A DNA stretch of 64,000 nt from Rattus norvegicus (GCF_036323735.1 NC_086034.1:39980439-40044438), one strand, 5' to 3'; counted from the stretch's first letter, positions 47,717 through 60,146 are shown. Notes: generated from the sequence alone by a model not told the origin. Program-made: numbers and translations.

Positions 47717-47785
47717 TAACCCTTTTGCTTCTGCATCCTGAGTATTAGGGCTATGGGATTAGACTACCATGCACAACTAATAAAT
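47717..47785 (-). mobile_element. B1-related SINE fragment, minus strand
   Basis: TGCTTCTGCATCCTGAGTATTAGG then GGGATTAGACTACCATGCAC is the diverged complement of the B1 internal part (CTCCCAAGTGCTGGGATTA region). About 70 bp. Confidence 0.65.
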
Positions 47786-47925
47786 GTATTTTTTAAGTAT
47801 TTATATGTGATTATTTTATTTCCTGTATATAAATCATTCAAAATTACTAATGGCAAAATAATGAATGTGATGTCTTTATATACTGCAAATATATCTGTGT
47901 AATAGTGACAGATAATTATATATCT

Positions 47926-48504
47926 TAATGTGGGAGAAGAGATGAATACCCAGAAGTGTGGACAATCCTAAGACCGCAGACAGACTCTCTCTTCTGCCCA
48001 CCTTAGCCCACATGCCTGGTCCAAGAGGAAAGTGCACAGTGCCTTTTGATACAGGAATATAGGAGCAGTCAGCAGCATGTACCTGTGGTTCCAGTCTGTG
48101 CACAGAAGTGAACTGAATGGGTTAAACAGCACCGTTCACCCAAATCCCATGTGTTGGGGAGAGCTGAACACTCAGAAGTGTGGATATTCCTGAGAAATTA
48201 AAGAATACTCACTGCCCACATTCCTGACCCAAGAGGAAATTGCCTAGAGCCATTTGTGCTCCCTGGGCACAAGGACCTAGGAGCAGTCAGGGGCAGGACC
48301 ATTCTGGTTCCTGCCTGCACCAAGAGATGAAAGCCAGCATTCAGGAGCTACTACACACCTGAGAGCAGAACACTCTGTTCCCAGAACCAGCTCAAAAAAA
48401 AAAAAATAGGAAAACACGTCTGCTGTAGTGCTGATGCTCTGGCCTAAAGGATGATCAAACTATTGTCAGAAACAGCAAGACGAACTAGCATCAGAAAAAA
48501 ACTG
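47926..48504 (+). repeat. L1-6 5'UTR with ~220 bp repeats
   Basis: CAGAAGTGTGGA occurs at 47951 and 48173 (period 222). Each copy is followed by CTGCCCAC and then CCTG(G/A)(T/C)CCAAGAGGAAA. These units are related to the ~210 bp sub-repeats of the L1-1 5'UTR. Confidence 0.75.
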
Positions 48505-49638
48505 ATGGCAAGGAGGCAAGCACAGGAACCTAAGCAACAGAAACTAAGACTACTTGGCATTATCAGAGCTCAGTTCTCCCACCAAAGAAAATATTGGATA
48601 TTCAACCACTCCAGAAAAACAAGATTTAGATTTAAAATCACACTTTATGATGATAATGGAGGATTTTAAGAATGACATAAATAACTCCCTTAAAGAAATA
48701 AAGTACAACACAAGTAAACAAGTAGAAGCACTTAAAGAGGAAACACAAAGATCCCTTAAAGAATTACAGGAAAACACAACCAAACAGGTGAATGAATGGA
48801 ACAAAAGCATCCAGGATTTAAAAAAGGAAATAGAAACAATAAAGAAAGCATAAAGGGAGACAACCCTGGAGATAGAAAACCCAGGGAAGAGATAGGAATC
48901 TTAGAGGCAAACTTCACCAACAGAATACAAGAGATAGAAAAGAGAATCTCAGGGGCAGAAGGTACCATAGAACATAAGATACCATAAAACATCAACAGCC
49001 CATGAAAGATAATGTAAAATGCAAAAGGTCCTGGCCCCAAATTTTCAGGTAATCCAGGACACAATGAGAAGATCAAACCTAAGTATAATAGGTATAGAAG
49101 AGAGTGAAGACTCCCAACTTAAAGGGTCAGTAAATATCTTCAAAAAAATTGTATAAGAAAACTTCCCTAACCTGAAAAAGGAGATTCCCATAAACATACA
49201 AGAAGCCTACAGAACTCCAAATAGAAATTCCAGAATAGAAATTCCTCCTGTCACATAATAGTCAAAACACCAAATGAACAAAGAAAGAAAGAATATAAAG
49301 GCAGTAAGGGAAAAAAGGCCAAGAAACATATAAAGGCAGACCTATCAGAATTGCACAAGACTTCTCACCAGAGACTATGAAAGCCAGAAAATCCTGGGCA
49401 AATGTCATACAGACCCTAAGATGTAAATGTCATACAGACCCTAAGAAAACACAAGTGCCAATCCCAGCTACAATATCCAGAAAAACTCTCAATTAAAATG
49501 GATGGAGAAACCAATATTTTCCATGATAAACTCAAATATACACAATATCTTTCTATAAATCTAGCTCTACAAAAGATAATAGATAGAAAAGCCCAACACA
49601 AGGAGGGAAAGTACACCCTAGAAAAAGCAAGAAAGTAA
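48505..49638 (+). pseudogene. L1-6 ORF1, broken
   Basis: It starts MARRQAQEPKQQKLRLLGII at 48505, then shifts frame near 48555. Frame 48554-48853 carries the coiled coil (SKQVEALKEETQRSLKELQE) and ends at a stop. The RRM region (about 49080-49400) and C-terminal domain (ending KARK before TAA 49636-49638) follow with further shifts. A ~25 bp local duplication of AAATGTCATACAGACCCTAAGA is seen at about 49399-49445. Confidence 0.85.
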
Positions 49639-49698
49639 TCTCCTTGAAACGAAATCAAAAGAAGACAGGCACACAAACATAATACTGCCTCTAAATAC

Positions 49699-52600
49699 AA
49701 AAAATCAGGAAGCAAAAATCACTATTCCTTACTATCTCTAAACATCAATGGATTCAATTTCCCCATAAAAAGATGGAGACTAACAGACTGGATTTGTAAA
49801 GAGGATCCAGCATACAGAAAACATACCTCAGAGACAAAGACAGATGCTACCTCTGAGTAAACAACTAAAAAACAACTTTCCAAGCAAATGGTCCACAAAA
49901 ACAAGCTGGCATAGCTGTTGTAATATTGAATAAAATTGATGTTCAACCAAAAGTCATCAAAAAAGAAAAGGAAGGACACTTCACATTCATCAAAGGAAAA
50001 ATCGACTAAGATGAGCTCTCAATCCTAAATATCTATGCTCCAAATATAAGGACAGCTACATTCATAAAAGAAACATTACTAAAGCTCAAAGCAGACATTG
50101 CACCTCACACAATAATAGTTGGATATTTAAACATCCCACTCTAATCAATGGGTAGACCATGGAAACAGAAATTAAACAGATATAGAGAAAATAACAGAAA
50201 TTATGAACCAAATGGACTTAACAGATATTTATAGAACATCCCATCCGAAAACAAAAAGATATACCTCTTCTCAGCACCTCATGGTACCTTCTCCAAAATT
50301 GATCACATAATCAGTCACAAAACAGGCCTCAACAGATACAGGAAGATATAAATAATCCCATGCAACCTATCAGATCACCAAGTACTAAGGCTGGTCTTCA
50401 ATGACAACAGTAAGAACAGAAGACCCACACATAAATTGAAGTTTAACAGCACTCTATTCAATGATAACCTAGTCAAGGAAGAAATAAAGAAAACAAATTA
50501 AAGACTTCTTAGAATTTAATGAAAATGAAGGCACAAAATACCAAAACTTGTGGTACACAATGAAAGATGTGCTAAGATGAGAACTCATAGCTCTTGAGTA
50601 TCTCCAAAGAGAAAGACGAGAGAGCATACATCAGTTCTAAAAGCTCTAGAACAAAAGGAAGCAAATACACCCAAGAGAATTAGAAGGTAGGATATAAACA
50701 AACTCAGGGCTGAAATCAACCATGTAGAAACAAAAAGACTATACAAAGAATCAACAAAACCAGGAGTTGGTTCTTTGAAAAAATCAACAGGATAGATTAA
50801 ACCCTTAGCCAGACTAACCAGCGTGCAGAAAGTGTGTCCAAATTAATAAAATCAGAAAGGAAAAGAGAGACATAACAACAGAATCTGAGGAAATTAAAAA
50901 AAAATCACCAGAGCCTACTATAAGAGCCTATTTTCAACAAAATTTGAAAATCTGGGGGAAATGGACAATTTTCTAGACAAATACCAAGTACCAAAGTTAA
51001 ATCAGGAATGGATAAACCATCTAAAGAAATCATAACTTCTAATGAATAGAAGCAAGCATTAAAAGTCTCGCAACCAAAAAGATCCCAGAACCAGATGAAT
51101 TTAGTGCAGAATTCTGTCAGACCTTCATAGAAGACCTCATACCAATACTGTCCAAACTATTCCACATAATAGAAACAGAATTCCTTCTATGAAGCCACAA
51201 TTACTCTTACACGTAAACCACACAAAGATCCAACCAAGAAAGAGATTGTCAGACCAAATTCCCTTATGAATATTGACGCAACAATACTCAGTAAAATTCT
51301 TGCAAACTGAATTCAAGAGCACATCAAAATGGTCATCCATCATGATCAAGTAGCTTCATCCCAGGGATGCAGGGATGGTTCAATATATGGAATTCTGTCA
51401 ATGTAATCCACTATATAAACAAACTAAAAGATAAAAACCATATGATCATTTCATTAGATGCTGAGAACGCATTTGACAAAATTCAACACTGCTTCATGAT
51501 GAAAGTCTGGAAAGAACAGTAATTCAAGGCCCATACCGAAACATAGTAAAAGCCATATACAGCAAACCAGTAGCTAACATCATACTAAACCAAGAGAAAC
51601 TTGAAGCAATCCCTCTAAAATCAGGACCTAGTCAAGGCTGCCCACTCTCTTCCTATGTATTCAATATAGTTCTCAAAGTCCTAACCAGAGCAATCAGACA
51701 AAAGGAGGTCAAAGGGATATAAATTGGAAAGTAATAAGTCAAAATATCTCTTTTTGCAGATGATATGTTAGGACTCTTAATGACCCCAAAAATTCCACCA
51801 GAGAATTACTAAGCCTGATAAACAACTTCAGCAAAGTGGCTGTGTATACAATTAACTCAAACAATTCAGTAACCTTCATCTACTCAAAGGATAAACAGTC
51901 TGAGAAAGAAATTATGGAAATGACACCCTTCACAATAATCCTAAATACCATAAAATACTTTTGTGTATCCTTAACCAAGGAAGTGAAAGATTTATATGAG
52001 AAGAACTTCAAGTCTCTGAAGAAATTGACGATCTCAGAAGATGGAAAGACCTCCCATGCTCATGGATTGGCAGGATTAATATAGTAAAAATGGCTATTTT
52101 GCCAAAAGAAATCTACAGATTCAATGCAATACCCATCAAAATTCCAACTTTCTTTGTATAGATAGAAAGTGAAATTTGCAAATTCCTTTGGAATAACAAA
52201 AAACACAGGATAGCCAAAACTATACTCAACAAAATAAGAACTTCTGGGGGAATCACCATTCCTGACCTCAAGCAGTATTACAGAGCAATAGTTATAAAAA
52301 GTGTATGGTATTCATAACAGAGGCAGGCAGATAGATCAGTAGAATAGAATTGAAGACCCATAAATGAACCCACTTACCTATGGTCACTTTATCTTTGACA
52401 AAGTATCTAAAACCATCCAATGAAAAACGATTTCTTCTCAGCAAGTGGTCTTGGTTCAACTGGAGGTCAGCATGGAGAAGAATGCTAATGTATCCATTCT
52501 TATTGCCCTGTACAAAGCTTAAGTCCAAGTGGATGAAGGACTTCCACATCAAACAAGATACACTCAAACTATTAGAAGAAAGTGTGAGGAGACTTGAACA

Positions 52601-52918
52601 CATGGGCACTGGGAAAAATTTCCTGAACAAAACAGTAATGGCTTATGCTCTAAGACCAAGAATTGACAAATGGGGCCTCATAAAACTGCAAAGCTTCTGT
52701 AAGGCAAAGACCACCGTCATTAGGACAAAATGGCAAACAATGGATTGGAAAAAGATCTTTATCAATCCTATACCCATTAGTGGGCTGATATCCAAAATAT
52801 ACAAAAACCTTAAGAAGTTAGATCACAGATAGCCAAATAACCTTATTAAAAATGGGGTATAGAGCTAAACAAAGAATTCTCAGCTGAAGAATATCGAATG
52901 GCTGAGAGACACCTAAAG
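49699..52918 (+). pseudogene. L1-6 ORF2, broken and 3'-deleted
   Basis: The endonuclease region (49720-50420) is stopped in several places; DHQVLRL replaces the usual SDHHxLRL (near 50373). Among RT motifs, the FADDM codons TTT GCA GAT GAT ATG are intact at 51753-51767. The thumb is at 51836-52084. The longest frame, 52380-52832, covers FNWRSAWRRM then DTLKLLEESVRRLEHMGTGK. It ends at the deletion joint near 52918 before the cysteine-rich C-terminus. Confidence 0.87.
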
Positions 52919-53605
52919 AATTTCAAATAGAAGAATGATCAAAATGAGGATGCTTCACTCCTTCTTAAAAAGGGGAACAAAATTATCTGTAGGAGGGGAT
53001 ATGGAGGCAAAGTTTAGAGCAGAGACTAAAGGAACAGCCATTCAGAGCCTGCTCCACATGTAGCCCATATATACACAGCCATGAAAACTGAATAAGATTG
53101 ATGAAGCTAAGATGTGCATGCTGACAGGAACCAGATATAGATATCTACTGAGAGACACGGCCAGAACATGTTAGATTCAGAGGCAAACACTAGCACCAAA
53201 CCACTGAACTAAGAATGAGACCCATGTTGGAGGAATTAGAGAAAGGATTTAAAGAGATGAAGGGGTTTGCAACCCCATAAGAAGAACAATGCCAACCAAC
53301 CAGAACTTTCAGGGACTAAACCACTCTCAGAGGATTATATATAGACTGACCCATGGCTCCAACTGCATTGTAGCAGAGGAAGGCCTTGCTGGGCTCCAAT
53401 GGAATGAGAAGCCCTTAGTCCTGTCAAGGTTGGACCTCCAGTGTAGGGGATTGTCAGGGAGGGACAGTAATGGGGTGGATGGGGAGGGGGAACACCCTTA
53501 TAGAAGAAGGGGAGACAGAGGGAATGAGGGCTTATGGACAGGAAACTGGGAAAAGAATAACATTTGAAATGTAAATAAAGAAATGTCCAATAAAAATCGT
53601 ATATA

Positions 53606-55473
53606 TTCATATAAACTATACAGGTCAAACTTTCTACATTTAATTAAGGCATACATTTAATACATTTTAAAATATTACTACTCCACTTAAGAGGCAGAAC
53701 TTAGAAAACCTTGCGGAAAATTTAAACATTTGGTTTATATGAGAAAGGCTCATATTCCTTGGAAGTAAAATACACAACTTCCAAGGGTAAAGTAATTTTC
53801 CTTCATGATATTTATAACTCTCTATACTTGTTTTAGTCTTCTGTACAAACCTGTTATTTTTCACTATTTTTGTACTCTTGAGAACATATCTCAAGTCAAA
53901 AGCAATTTCAAAGAATGTTAAAAATACAAGAGCCTCAGTAATGTTGTTTTATTGAGTATAAATAATTTAAGTGAGGGCTGCTGATGGTATGCCACTTGCC
54001 ATAAAATAGATTTTAAAGTTACCAGCAAAGACAAAAGTACACTTTTAAATTAACCATAAAAAATATTGACCAATCCACTACTACACTTTTTGTTGTATAG
54101 TTAGATTATGCATATTAGATGGTTTGAATTTCTACCAATAGAATGAAAGAGTGTATTCAGTTATCTGAGGATAGCTTACAAAATAACTTGGGTGGTGTTT
54201 TACTACCAAATCTTTAGAAATAATCAGGCTGAATGTTATCAGAAACCAGTGGTTTTAAAAAATTTTCAGAAAAATGAGAATATTTGAAAATATTTCACTT
54301 TCAAAGTTTTTTTTATAAATTGAAGCATTATTATCATCTCTACACAGACATTAGATAATTAATATTCATAAAGTTCTTGAGTTAACATTTTATGATAAAA
54401 CATAACCTAGTGTTCTATGATCTTCACTTCTTGCTCTTTTTGAGAACATGTGTCAAGCCAAAACCGTTTTCAAAGTAATTGTAAAATAATATATAAATGA
54501 CAGTAGTATTTTAATCGGAAATTTAAAACAGGTAGAGAAACATGGCATGATGGATTTAGAAATAAAAAATCATAAAATCCACAGTAAAACAGTTAATACT
54601 GCATTGTTCTTATATATCATCAAAATTAAAACTGTGTCTTTTAAAAGCATAACTGAAGTTGTATTGATGTCCTGGTATAATATTTTATGAAAAATGAAAG
54701 CCTAATTTATTTAATAGCTAAAACACATTTCATTCATTTCATAGAAAACTAATAAAACAAAATGTTATGTCAATTTTTACAAAAATTTTTCTATCTTAAA
54801 ATACAGAATAGTATATTTATACTTAATATTGTTCAACACTCTTAGTTAACAAAATATGTAACAGCATTATCAATATTTTAAAGAAAGGGGATTTGCCAGA
54901 ATTTGTTTTGTGTCAAACAATTTAGAAAGACTAGAGAAATTGTTATTAAGCTTGCTTTCTTTTTTATTTTTATTGAATTTCAACTGATGATGAAATTTCA
55001 GCATATACCTTATGCAGGCAGGTGGTTCAGGAATTTAATGTCATCTTTGGATACCTAGGGCATTGGAGATCATCCTAGGTAATGCATATATATCCCATAC
55101 TGAGATGATACAACAATTAGCAGGACCCACTGTAAAATGACCACATATGATTCATGTTTAAAAGGTATAGACAAATTTGCAACCAAATATATGAATTTTT
55201 TTTCAATTCTTCTCTGATGATTTCTCCCTGCCAATCTAAATAAGTAAAAACTGAAAGATGAAACTGTACGGTCCATATTGACATTTGTATTTATAATTGT
55301 TGAAAATGTTGATTTAAAATGAAAATATTAGTACTTAGGATAAAGGGAAATTACTGAAATTACGCAATTTATATTTCAGATCCTTTGACACAAAAACATT
55401 GTGAGAAGCCATTGTTTTGGACTCGGATCTTATACTAGTCATCAATAGACCACAACAAACCAACATGGGTTCA

Positions 55474-55476
<3 letters not shown>
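53606..55476. other. AT-rich intergenic sequence
   Basis: 1.9 kb, very AT-rich, no named repeat or gene. Confidence 0.5.

Positions 55477-55529
<53 letters not shown>
55477..55529. repeat. (AT)n microsatellite
   Basis: 53 bp of uninterrupted AT, self-complementary and able to extrude as a cruciform (inference). Confidence 0.96.
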
Positions 55530-55533
<4 letters not shown>

Positions 55534-55837
55534 GTGAACAAAGTTGGAATAAAAAGAAAAATAGATTATTCCTCAATCTAAGGGTCAATAAAAATCAAAA
55601 ACATAAACAAACAGTAAATGATTCTGGTCTACTGTATTCAGCAGAGTCAGCAATTTTTAATTCTTTAATGCTCACCACAGATAGAAAGGGAGGGGTGAGG
55701 GAAGAATGAGGTTGAAGAAACCTAATAGTAGTCATCATTTTCCTATTGTGCTTCTTGTGTCTGCGTGATTAGTACCGTAATTTGTCTCCTTTGCTTAATT
55801 ATATAAATCTTATTGAATGCTTGCATGCATGCTCCAT
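55530..55837. other. AT-rich intergenic sequence
   Basis: Nothing recognised. Confidence 0.5.
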
Positions 55838-56574
55838 AGGACACTGTCGATAGGGCAAACAGCAACCCACAGATTGGGAAAATATCTTTAGTAACTGTTT
55901 ATCTAAAATAGAGCTAATAACCAAAATATACAAAGAAAATAGTCTCCAGAGAACCAAACAACCCTATTAAAAATGTTCAGATCTAAACAGAGAATTCTCA
56001 GCTGAGGGATATCAAGTGGCTGAGAAGCACCTAAAATACATGTTCAACATCCTTAGTTATCAGGGCAATGCAACCCTGTGATTCCACCTCATACCAGTTA
56101 GAATGGCTAAGATCAAAAACTCAGGTGACAACAGATGCTGGCAAGGATGTAGAGAAAGAGGAACACTCTTTCATTGTTTGTGGGATTGCAAACTGGTGCA
56201 ACCACTTTAGATATCAGTCTGGCAGTTCCTCAGAAAACTGGACATAGTACTACATGAGGACCCAGCTATACCAGCTCCTGGGCATATACCCAAAACATGT
56301 TCCAACATATAACAAGTACATATGCTCCTCTATGTTCATAGCAGCCTTATTTATAATACCTAGAACCTGGAAAGAACCCAGATGTCCTTCAACAGATGAA
56401 TGGATAGAGAAAATATGGTACATTTACACAATGGAGTACTACTCAGCTATTAAAAACAATGACTTCATGAAATTTGCATGCCCATGGATGGATCTAGAAA
56501 ATATCCTCCTGATTGAAGTAACACAGTCACAAAAGAACACACATGGTATGTACTCACTCATAAGTAGATATTAG
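55838..56574 (+). pseudogene. L1-7 ORF2 C-terminal remnant
   Basis: Only the last ~240 codons are represented. The first part is frameshifted; the final 106-residue frame is clean and stops at the normal ORF2 end (SLISRY). Confidence 0.82.
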
Positions 56575-57650
56575 GCATAAAGCTCAGAATACCCATGATA
56601 CAACTTGTAGACTATACAAAGGTCAAGAAACAGGAAGATCAAAGTGTGGGTGCCTCATTCCTACTTAGAAGAGTAAAGCAAATAATCACAGGAAGTTGAG
56701 GGTGGAAGGACTTGGGAGGAAGAGAGGAGGTGGAAAGAAAAAATGGAGGGGCAGGATTAGGTGTGGAAGGAGACAGGCAAGATGTACAGACGGTCCAGAA
56801 ATTGAACAGGAGTGTGTAGCAATAGGGAATAGAAAATGGTGGTAGCCACCAGAAAGTACTAGATGCCAGAAAAACAAGAGGCTCCCAGGATTCTGTGGGG
56901 ATGACATTAACTAAAATGCCCAACAAAAGGTAGAGAGAACCTGTAGAGACCATATCCAGAGGTTAGGCACAGCCCCTTGGTGAGCGATGGGGCCAACCAC
57001 CGTTCACAAAATTTTAAACAAAAATTGGTCCTGTCTAAAGGAAATACATGGAAAAAGAGTAGAACAAAGACTGAAGGAAAGCCATTGAGAGACTGCCCCA
57101 CCTCATGATTCATCCCCTGTGCAACCACTAAACCTAGAGACTTGCTGATGCCAAGAAATGCTTGCTAACAGGAGCAAGCTCTCAGGAGATATGGATGTCT
57201 CCTAAGAAGCTCTGTCAAAGAGTTACCGATAGATATGTGGATGCTTTCAGGACTGAACACGGGGACTCCAGTGGAGAAGATAGAGAAAGGAGTGAAGGAG
57301 TTGAAGGAGTTTGCCACCCTATGGGAAGAACAAAAATATCAAGCAACCAGACCCCCCAGACCTCCCTGGGCCAACCAAAGAATACACATAGATGGACCCC
57401 TGGTTCAAGCTTCATATGTAGCAGAAGAGAACCTGCAATGGGAGGGGAAGCCCTTGTTCCTGTGACTGCTTGATACCCCAGCGTAGGGTAATGCTAGGGC
57501 TCTGGGGCAGAAGAGGGTGGGTAGTTGATGGACACCCTTGTTAGGGGGGAGATGGTGGAATGAGGGGTTTTTGGAGGGAAAACCAGGAAGCAGGGATAAC
57601 ATTTGAAATGTAAATAAACAAAATAAACAAAAAATTTTTAAAAAAGATTT
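55838..57650 (+). mobile_element. Old 5'-truncated LINE-1 (L1-7)
   Basis: It begins in the ORF2 C-terminal third (ACACTGTCGATAGGGCAAAC, then CAACCCACAGATTGGGAAAATATC). The ORF2 end lies in frame 56254-56574 (LLGIYPKHVPTYNKYICSSM then NTHGMYSLISRY, stop). An atypically long 3'UTR follows: it contains a G/A-rich tract at about 56700-56760 and a ~300 bp section (56760-57060) absent from the 3'UTRs of the other copies, then the common GAGAGACTGCCCCACCT block and the G-rich tract near 57495-57590, ending AACATTTGAAATGTAAATAAAC. Confidence 0.85.
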
Positions 57651-58082
57651 ACATTTGAAATACATTTAAAATGATGTCAAGAACTTAAAGATTGATGACT
57701 GCAAAATATCAAGTAAAGGGTGAGGTCCTTCTGATCATGGGAGCCTGTGTGACTATACAGAACTCATGCTCTGTCAGCCTAATCAATGGATGGGACAGAA
57801 TTCCCCTGGTTAACTCTTAGAGTCACAGTGTTTCAGCAATGAAATGTAAGAACAGTTTAGAAGATCATTACATTTCTGAGAATTCAAATGATATCCCTGA
57901 TGATGATGTGTACCTATTAATATCACTTCTGATTTTTCTATTACATTTACAAATGCTGTTACCATCTATACATATTTTATAAAGGAAAACATTCATTCTC
58001 CTCAACTAATGCAATAAAAATGATTGTACTGAGTACAATACATTAAGTAAACTATTAACTTAAAAATTGCTAAATTAAGGGA
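57651..58082. other. AT-rich intergenic sequence
   Basis: Nothing recognised. Confidence 0.5.
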
Positions 58083-58260
58083 TGGGATGATAACTCAATC
58101 TATAAAATACCCTCTAGTTGTACAGTAATACCTGTGTTTGAATATCTAGAACCTACATAAAACTATAGTGGAATTTTCTTGTAATTCCACAGCTGCGTAA
58201 TCCAAGAATGTTAAATACCCCTCAGTCTAGATCTAAACCACTGAAAGACGCTGCCTCAAA
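58083..58260 (+). mobile_element. B4-type SINE
   Basis: Diverged tRNA-like head (GGGATGGGATGATAACTCAATCTATAAAAT), GTTTGAATATCTAGAACCTACATAAAA in the middle, a B1-like part (CTTGTAATTCCACAGC), and GACGCTGCCTCAAAAA at the 3' end. Its A-rich end served as the target of the ID insertion that follows. Confidence 0.7.
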
Positions 58261-58373
58261 AATAATGAAGAAAATGGTGTTGGGGATTTAGCTCAGTGGT
58301 AGAGTGCTTGCCTAGGAAGCGCAAGGCCCTGGGTTCGGTCCCCAGCTCCGAAAAAAAAAAATAATGAAGAAAG
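58259..58373 (+). repeat. Target-site duplication flanking the ID element
   Basis: AAAATAATGAAGAAA is present at about 58259-58273 and again at about 58359-58373, on either side of the ID element and its A-tail. It shows insertion by L1-type target-primed reverse transcription. Confidence 0.9.
58276..58361 (+). mobile_element. ID SINE (rat, BC1/tRNA-Ala derived)
   Basis: A 75-nt body from GGTGTTGGGGATTTAGC to CCCCAGCTCCG (58276-58350) plus an 11-A tail. The pol III A-box region (TAGCTCAGTGGTAGAGTG) and B-box region (GGTTCGGTCCC) are both present. It is close to the consensus as I remember it, differing near GGGG to GGTG at the start and GCGC to GTGC. ID elements are abundant in rat and are the best species marker here. 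Confidence 0.95.
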
Positions 58374-58446
58374 AAGGCAGATGTCAATTCCAAATGTCTA
58401 TTTCTGCCCTCTACATAAACATACTCATGTATATCCAAAAACCCAT

Positions 58447-58449
<3 letters not shown>

Positions 58450-58500
<51 letters not shown>

Positions 58501-58504
58501 ACAC
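58450..58504. repeat. (AC)n microsatellite
   Basis: About 55 bp of AC with one interruption (AA near 58494). Confidence 0.95.
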
Positions 58505-58525
58505 TAAATTCTTCAAAGACAAAGT

Positions 58526-58876
58526 CTTAGGGTTTCGTTAATTTGAAGAGACATCATGATCAAAGCAACTCTTATAAAATAAAATATTTAATTGTGTCTG
58601 GCTTACAGTTTCAGAGGTGTAGTCATTATCATGGTAGGAAGCATTGCAGAGTCTATGCACACATGGTGCTGGAGGATCTGAGAGTTCTACATCTTTATAT
58701 ACAGGCAGCAGAAGGGTGCCCACTGGTTGTAAGTTGAGCATACAAGAGACCTCGAAGCCCACCTCCACAGTGACACACTCTCTCCAACAAGGCCACACCT
58801 AATAGTGCCCCTTCCTATGAGCCAAGTACTCAAACACATGAATCTATGGGACCATACCTATTCAAACCACCACTGA
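58526..58876 (-). mobile_element. ORR1-like ERVL-MaLR LTR, minus strand
   Basis: Reverse-complement landmarks: CTTAGGGTTTCGTTAATTTG at the left (LTR 3' end), GAGAGTTCTACATCT, GACACACTCTCTCCAACAAGGCCACACCTAATAGTG, and CATTCAAACCACCA-like TATTCAAACCACCACTGACA at the right (LTR 5' end). Confidence 0.85.
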
Positions 58877-59347
58877 CAGATAATCTCACAAACATGAAGA
58901 AGTAAACTCTTGCAGGGTAATGTATGTATTGAGTTGTAAATTAAGACAGAAATCCAAATTGGAAGTGTTAAAATTAATATCAGTTTTTCTTTCTCTGATG
59001 GCAAAACTACAAGTTAATGTTAAGGATCAAGGTTCTACCCAGAACCCTTCCAATGAATGGTATCAAGCAAAATTCACAAGACATACTACACAAGTAGGAA
59101 CAGTTATCGCAGAGAATTAAGAGGTAAAGAATGGGGAGGGAGGAGAACAAGAAGGTGTTGAAAAAAGCAGCTTAGCCAGCTTAGGTTTCAGCCTTCTAAG
59201 AGGATCCACTGAGAGAATGAAGTTCAGGAAAGGTGCTTGAAAGCTTGAATCATTCTCTGCAGCTCTACATAATCTCCATAACTATAGCATGAAGGGTATA
59301 TTCTAAGTTTGGAATAGGGAAGGTATATTTCTATACATGAAGCTTGC
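58877..59347. other. Intergenic sequence
   Basis: Nothing recognised. Purine-rich patch near 59120-59160. Confidence 0.45.
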
Positions 59348-59354
59348 ATACAGG

Positions 59355-59420
59355 GTTTTGTTTTTTGTTTTTTGTTTTGTTTTTTGTTTTTTGTTTTTGT
59401 TTGTTTGATTTGTTTTTGCT
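59355..59420. repeat. (TTTTTG)n low-complexity run
   Basis: Irregular repeats of TTTTG, TTTTTTG and TTTG just upstream of the MTD-like LTR. Confidence 0.9.
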
Positions 59421-59775
59421 TGCCAACCTAACAAAAGCTAGGGTTATGAGAAAAGAAAACCACAACTAAGAAAATGCCCATATGTGGTTAGCCTAGAAAT
59501 AAGTCTGTGGGCCATTTACCTAGTCAGTGGTTGGGAGGGTCCAGCCCACAGTGGGTGGTGTCATCCCCTGGCAAGTTGTCCTGGAGTGTATAAGCAAATG
59601 GATATGCAAACTATGGATAGCAGCATTCCTCCAGGGTCTGTGCTTCTGGCTCCAGGTTTCTACTTGAGCTCCTGCCTTGGCTTCTTCAATGAACTATAAC
59701 CAAGAAATGTTAATTAAATAAATGCACCCCAAAGCCATAGTCTTTATCACAGCAATATACATTCTAATTCAGCAG
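59421..59775 (+). mobile_element. MTD-like ERVL-MaLR LTR
   Basis: CCAACCTAACAAAAGCTAGG, AAGAAAATGCCCATATG, AAATAAGTCTGTGGGCCATTT, GGGAGGGTCCAGCCCACAGTGGG, TGTCCTGGAGTGTATAAGC (TATA-like), AAATAAATGCACCCC and CTTTATCACAGCAATA, in order. This is the MT LTR layout. The 71-residue frame inside it is not a gene. Confidence 0.85.
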
Positions 59776-60079
59776 GAAACAAAGCAGGATAATACCTTTT
59801 TCTTTGAAACTGCAAAAGAATACTTACACATTTTTCCTAGGACTATGACATTTAATATTATTAACAAATATGCCCCCAAAGGTACATTTCACTAGCACTT
59901 AATAATTGTAATTTGAAATAGGAACATAATGTCATTATTTGCTCATTCAAACAATCAATATTAAAACCAGTGGATGTATTAAATGTACATCAAGATGTAG
60001 AACTTGTAATTCACACACTGCTTGATAGAGTTTCACATGCTATAATGACTTTGCAAATAGTTGAACAGTTTTTCATCTT
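59776..60079. other. Intergenic sequence
   Basis: AT-rich, nothing recognised. Confidence 0.45.
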
Positions 60080-60114
60080 GTGGTGTGTGTTTGTGTGTGT
60101 GTGAGTGTGCATGA

Positions 60115-60146
<32 letters not shown>

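Larger units (their letters stand above)
47926..53605 (+). mobile_element. Older full-length LINE-1 (L1-6) with 3' internal deletion
   Basis: Order: 5'UTR with ~220 bp repeats (47926-48504), ORF1 (48505-49638), ORF2 (about 49699-52918), 3'UTR (52919-53600) ending AACATTTGAAATGTAAATAAAG. Near 52918 the ORF2 text AERHLK(E/N) jumps directly to the 3'UTR, omitting roughly the last 150 codons. Divergence from L1-1/3/5 is clearly higher (many indels), so it is an older copy. Confidence 0.9.

Noticed and set aside
59484..59699. 71-residue frame with a tryptophan-rich start
   Set aside because: It is inside an MTD-like LTR. No conservation-type motif, and the frame ends within the LTR.
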